From an uncultured Clostridia bacterium (GTDB taxonomy: Bacteria; Bacillota; Clostridia; Oscillospirales; CAG-272), in NCBI GenBank assembly GCA_946404295.1, contig CAMJDE010000076.1:1-8035 (forward strand): 8,035 nt of DNA. The letters are read 5' to 3'. Position 1 is the stretch's first letter. Each line of letters begins with the position of its first letter. The notes under the pieces are model-generated. The model did no database searches. It saw only the letters and a program-made list of their open reading frames with translations, and had not been told where the DNA came from. Both the position numbers and the translations under genes were made by a program. This document shows positions 5,405 through 8,035 of the stretch, one piece after another.

Positions 5405-6886
5405 TTACAGTCCCGCGAAGGCGAGCACCTTCGCCGGCATCTCTTCGGGGGCGACCGTCCCGGTAAAGCGGACGGCCCGCTCCCCGATCCCGACCAGCGG
5501 GGCAGGGACGGGGGTCGAGGTGAACGCCGCGAGTTCCTGCAGGGCGAAGAGGTCGTTCGTCGGCTCCTTGCCCGTCAGGCAGCGGTAGACGTTCGAGGCG
5601 AATTTGTAGGGGCTCGCCGTCGAGGCGAGCAGGATCTTTTTCGCCCGGTCGCGCACGTTCCGATCGGCGCGGATCGCCGCGTAGCCGACCGCCGTGTGCG
5701 GGTCGCAGAGGTACCCGGCTTCATAGGCGCGCTTGATCGCCTCTCCGGTCATTTCCTCGTCGGCGGAGTAGCCGACGAAATCCTCGCGCACGGCCGTCAG
5801 TTCCTCGTGGGTGAGGGCGTAGCGGCCGGAGGCGTTCAGTTGATCCATCAGGGCTTTGCAGCGCCGTGCGCTGAACTTTACGTAGAGCAGCCGTTCGAGG
5901 TTGCTCGAGATCAGAATATCCATAGACGGCGACATCGTGGTATGGAAGGCGCGGTTGCGGTCGTAGACGCCGCAGGCAAGGAACTCGGTCAAAACGTCGT
6001 TGCGGTTCGACGCGCAGATCAGCCGCCCGAACGGAACGCCCATCCGCTTCGCCAGATACGCCGCGAAGATGTTGCCGAAATTCCCGGTCGGAACCGTCAC
6101 GTCGACGGTCTCGCCCGGATCAATGCGCGAACTGGCGACGAGGTCGCAGTATGCCGAGACGTAGTAGGCGATCTGGGGCGCCAGCCGTCCCCAGTTGATC
6201 GAGTTCGCGCTCGAAAGGATCACACCGCGGGAGGCGAGTTCGTCGCGGATCGCCGGATCCGAGAAGATCTTTTTGACCCCGGTCTGCGCGTCGTCGAAGT
6301 TGCCGCGGATCGCCGTCACGTTGACGTTGTCCCCGGTCTGGGTCGCCATCTGGAGTTTCTGCACCCGGCTGACCCCGTCGGCGGGGTAGAAGACCTGGAT
6401 CTTGGTCTGGGGCACGTCGCGGTAGCCCTCGAGCGCCGCCTTCCCGGTGTCGCCCGACGTGGCGACGAGGATCAGGGCGGTCTTCAGTTCTCCCGTCTTG
6501 CGGAGCGCGCGGGAGAGCAGGCGCGGCATGATCTGGAGCGCCATATCCTTGAAGGCGCAGGTCGGACCGTGCCAGAGTTCAAGCGCGACGGTCGAGCCGT
6601 CGATATCCGAGAGAGGCGCGGCGCCGCCGGGAAAACGGTCTTCGCCGTACGCCTCGCGGCAGTCGGAGAGCAGTTCTTCCTCGGTGTAGTCGGTAAGGAA
6701 CTTTCCGAGGATGCGGGCGGCGCGTTCGGGGTAGGAAAGACCCGCGAGTTCGTCGAGTGCGTCGTCCGACAGCGTCGGGATCTCATTCGGCATGTAGAGA
6801 CCGCCGTCGGGGGCGAGCCCGCGTTTGATCGCCTCGGCGCTCGAGACGAAGGGGCCGGTTGCGGAACGGGTGCTGGAGTAGAGCAT
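5405..6886 (-). CDS. thrC: Threonine synthase, PLP-dependent
   Basis: A 493-residue enzyme that converts O-phospho-L-homoserine to L-threonine and phosphate, the last step of threonine synthesis, in the cytoplasm. The N-terminal threonine synthase domain contains APDGGLYMP (25-33). The PLP-binding lysine is Lys113 in HGPTCAFKDMAL, the phosphate-binding loop is SGDTGKA (144-150), and SSANSINWGRL (225-235) and PTGNFGN (266-272) are further conserved cofactor or substrate segments. Length and motifs fit the long class of threonine synthase (as in E. coli and yeast), not the short Bacillus class. The start has AAAGGA 9 bases upstream. It lies 33 bases after the dipeptidase gene and is probably co-transcribed with it. 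No homoserine pathway partner is next to it in the window, and no terminator is visible at its 3' end, which abuts DUF1540. Confidence 0.97.
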   Translation of the reverse strand: MLYSSTRSATGPFVSSAEAIKRGLAPDGGLYMPNEIPTLSDDALDELAGLSYPERAARILGKFLTDYTEEELLSDCREAYGEDRFPGGAAPLSDIDGSTVALELWHGPTCAFKDMALQIMPRLLSRALRKTGELKTALILVATSGDTGKAALEGYRDVPQTKIQVFYPADGVSRVQKLQMATQTGDNVNVTAIRGNFDDAQTGVKKIFSDPAIRDELASRGVILSSANSINWGRLAPQIAYYVSAYCDLVASSRIDPGETVDVTVPTGNFGNIFAAYLAKRMGVPFGRLICASNRNDVLTEFLACGVYDRNRAFHTTMSPSMDILISSNLERLLYVKFSARRCKALMDQLNASGRYALTHEELTAVREDFVGYSADEEMTGEAIKRAYEAGYLCDPHTAVGYAAIRADRNVRDRAKKILLASTASPYKFASNVYRCLTGKEPTNDLFALQELAAFTSTPVPAPLVGIGERAVRFTGTVAPEEMPAKVLAFAGL

Positions 6887-6919
6887 TGTATGATCCTTTC
6901 GTTTGGGAAAATCAGGTGA

Positions 6920-7825
6920 TTATTCCGACCGGGCAAAGAACCGGTCGGCGTTTCGGTAAAAGATCGCGTCGATCGCCGCGTCGGAAAGACCGGCGTCCGA
7001 GAGGGCGGCGGCGAGCGCGAGAAGATCGTCGGAAGAAGAAAGCCCCGCGGGGGTCTCGTCCGTACCGTCGAAATCCGAGCCGAGCGCGATCGCGTCGGGG
7101 AACCGTTCAAATCCGTAGACCAGATGCGACGCGACGTCGCCGATTCCGGCGCGCGGGAAGTCCGTCAGGTGCGGGGCGTGAAAAGTGATCCCGATAAGCC
7201 CCCCGAGCCGGGCGATCCGTCCCGCGTCGCGGTCGGAGATATTCCGTCCGTGCGCCCGGAGCGTAAAAAACCCGACGTGCGAGGCGATCGCGGGTTTTCT
7301 TTCCCGCTCGCAGATCGTTAAGATCCCGTCGGTCGCCTTTTCCGAGGCGTGTGAGACGTCGGGGATTAGTCCGAGCGAAAGGGCGCGTTCGAGTGCCGCC
7401 CGCCCGAAATCCGAAAGGCCGATTTCGGTGTCCCACGCCCCGCCGAGGGCGTTTTCGCCCCGCCAGAAGGGGGCGACCGAGACAATCCCGAGCGAGGGAA
7501 ACGCGTCGAGGACGGAAAGATCCGATCCGATCAGCCGCAGGTCCTCGACCGAGAGCGGCAGGCGTTCCGGGGGGATCCCCGCCTCCGCGCATTTTCGTTT
7601 GAACGAGAGCGCGGTGCGATAGAGGGCGCACAGACATTCGCCGTCGCTCTGTCCCGCGCGGCTCCAGATCGCCGCCAGCACGAAAAACCCGTCGGGAAAG
7701 GCGAGCGAGGGCAGCCGGAGAGCGAGCGCGGGGGAGGCGAGGGGCAGGTCGTTTTCGTCGATTTTGCCGGGGGTATCGGCGTGCAGAAGCGAAAGACGCC
7801 GGGGAAGAGGGGAGTTGCCGTTCAT
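6920..7825 (-). CDS. M19 family dipeptidase (membrane/renal dipeptidase type)
   Basis: A 301-residue zinc dipeptidase of peptidase family M19. The binuclear metal ligands can be traced: His15 and Asp17 (LLHAD), Glu94 (LSVED), His159 (DVSHAS) and His183 (ASHVG). Asp251 in LGSDFDG is the conserved late acidic residue, and HGRN (192-195) matches the family HxRN element. Family members hydrolyse dipeptides, including some with D-amino acids; the true substrate cannot be read here. There is no signal peptide or lipobox, so the bacterial protein is cytoplasmic despite the family name. ATG 7823-7825 is preceded by GGAGG 7 bases away. It sits between the yraN-like gene and thrC, all on the minus strand with short gaps, so probably one operon. 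Its ribosome binding site lies inside a hairpin. Confidence 0.9.
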   Translation of the reverse strand: MNGNSPLPRRLSLLHADTPGKIDENDLPLASPALALRLPSLAFPDGFFVLAAIWSRAGQSDGECLCALYRTALSFKRKCAEAGIPPERLPLSVEDLRLIGSDLSVLDAFPSLGIVSVAPFWRGENALGGAWDTEIGLSDFGRAALERALSLGLIPDVSHASEKATDGILTICERERKPAIASHVGFFTLRAHGRNISDRDAGRIARLGGLIGITFHAPHLTDFPRAGIGDVASHLVYGFERFPDAIALGSDFDGTDETPAGLSSSDDLLALAAALSDAGLSDAAIDAIFYRNADRFFARSE

Positions 7826-7832
7826 TTTCGAT

Positions 7833-7865
7833 CCTCCGGGAGTTTTTGTAACTCCTATGCGGAGG
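7833..7865 (-). promoter_or_regulatory. Hairpin covering the dipeptidase ribosome binding site
   Basis: On the minus-strand transcript CCTCCG (7865-7860) pairs with CGGAGG (7838-7833), and inside it GGAGTT (7855-7850) pairs with AACTCC (7844-7839) around a 5-base loop, leaving a 4-base bulge CATA on one side. The outer 3' arm contains the GGAGG that serves the dipeptidase start at 7825. There is no T run after it, so it is not a terminator. It begins 9 bases after the yraN stop codon, close enough for a terminating ribosome to open the outer stem, which would couple the two genes in translation. That last step is inference. Confidence 0.6.
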
Positions 7866-7874
7866 GGACGGAAC

Positions 7875-8035
7875 TTATGCGCGAAACGCCGCCTTGACGT
7901 GCTCGATCGACAGGACCTTGTCGCGCGTTTCGCTCGGCGAAAGGTACACCTCGATCACGTCGAAGCGGACCGAAAGATCGGGCGAGGGTCGCCGCGAGAG
8001 CCAGATCCGCGCCGCCCGGACGACGTGCTCCTGCT
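7875..8035 (-). CDS. yraN: UPF0102 / YraN family protein, C-terminal part only
   Basis: The reading frame enters from the right edge and ends at TAA (7877-7875), giving the last 52 or so residues: a helix QEHVVRAARIWLSRRP, then LSVRFDVIEVYL and a closing helix SIEHVKAAF. This matches the C-terminal end of the UPF0102 (YraN) family, whose pattern is K..(L/I)..AA..(W/Y)L followed by RFDV(V/I).V and a final I.AF. The family has a restriction-endonuclease-like fold; its cellular role is not settled. The N-terminal half with the presumed nuclease residues lies outside the window, so activity cannot be judged. It is upstream of the dipeptidase on the same strand with a 49-base gap and probably opens or belongs to that operon. 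Confidence 0.75.
   Translation of the reverse strand, partial: QEHVVRAARIWLSRRPSPDLSVRFDVIEVYLSPSETRDKVLSIEHVKAAFRA

Noticed and set aside
5696..6919. 407-codon open frame on the plus strand opposite thrC
   Set aside because: It is antisense to a clear threonine synthase, and its composition is that of a GC-skewed shadow frame.

Overview
The window reads as a GC-rich chromosomal segment of an anaerobic Firmicute, probably an uncultured member of the class Clostridia. The case rests on the gene order tig-clpP-clpX, the DUF1540 cysteine-rich protein, the clostridial style of the metallophosphoesterase, strong AGGAGG-type ribosome binding sites and a near-consensus sigma-A promoter. No taxon finer than that can be supported from the sequence.

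Layout. Bases 1-310 hold no clear gene but a striking array of nine short palindromes with different stem sequences. They are joined by an almost constant 8-base linker that reads TATGTAAT in the left half (71-173) and its complement ATTACAT(N) in the right half (193-307). The right half keeps an exact 23-base period. Directly after the array lies a small, AT-richer gene for a four-helix-bundle protein (335-682), whose family also occurs in 23S rRNA intervening sequences and is related to the Avd accessory protein of diversity-generating retroelements. A strong hairpin (709-746) separates this from the minus-strand proteolysis and chaperone operon tig (4273-2750), clpP (2713-2126), clpX (2032-749). 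That operon has a TTGACA-17-TAAAAT promoter at 4348-4320. Trigger factor binds nascent chains at the ribosome; ClpX unfolds tagged proteins and feeds them to the ClpP peptidase. The trigger factor carries an unusual Lys/Ala/Thr/Pro-rich tail of about 85 residues.

Upstream of tig lies a minus-strand calcineurin-like metallophosphoesterase (5119-4406) with its own terminator. It is divergent from a plus-strand DUF1540 gene (5209-5403). DUF1540 converges on threonine synthase thrC (6886-5405) with a single base between the two stop codons. thrC is preceded on the minus strand by an M19-type dipeptidase (7825-6920) and by the 3' end of a UPF0102/YraN-family gene (8035-7875). These three probably share a transcript entering from beyond the right edge. 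A two-part hairpin in the yraN-dipeptidase gap covers the dipeptidase ribosome binding site.

The housekeeping genes look intact and ordinary. The part most likely to be new biology is the palindrome array with its adjacent four-helix-bundle gene, which together look like a compact foreign element placed at the 3' end of the clp operon.
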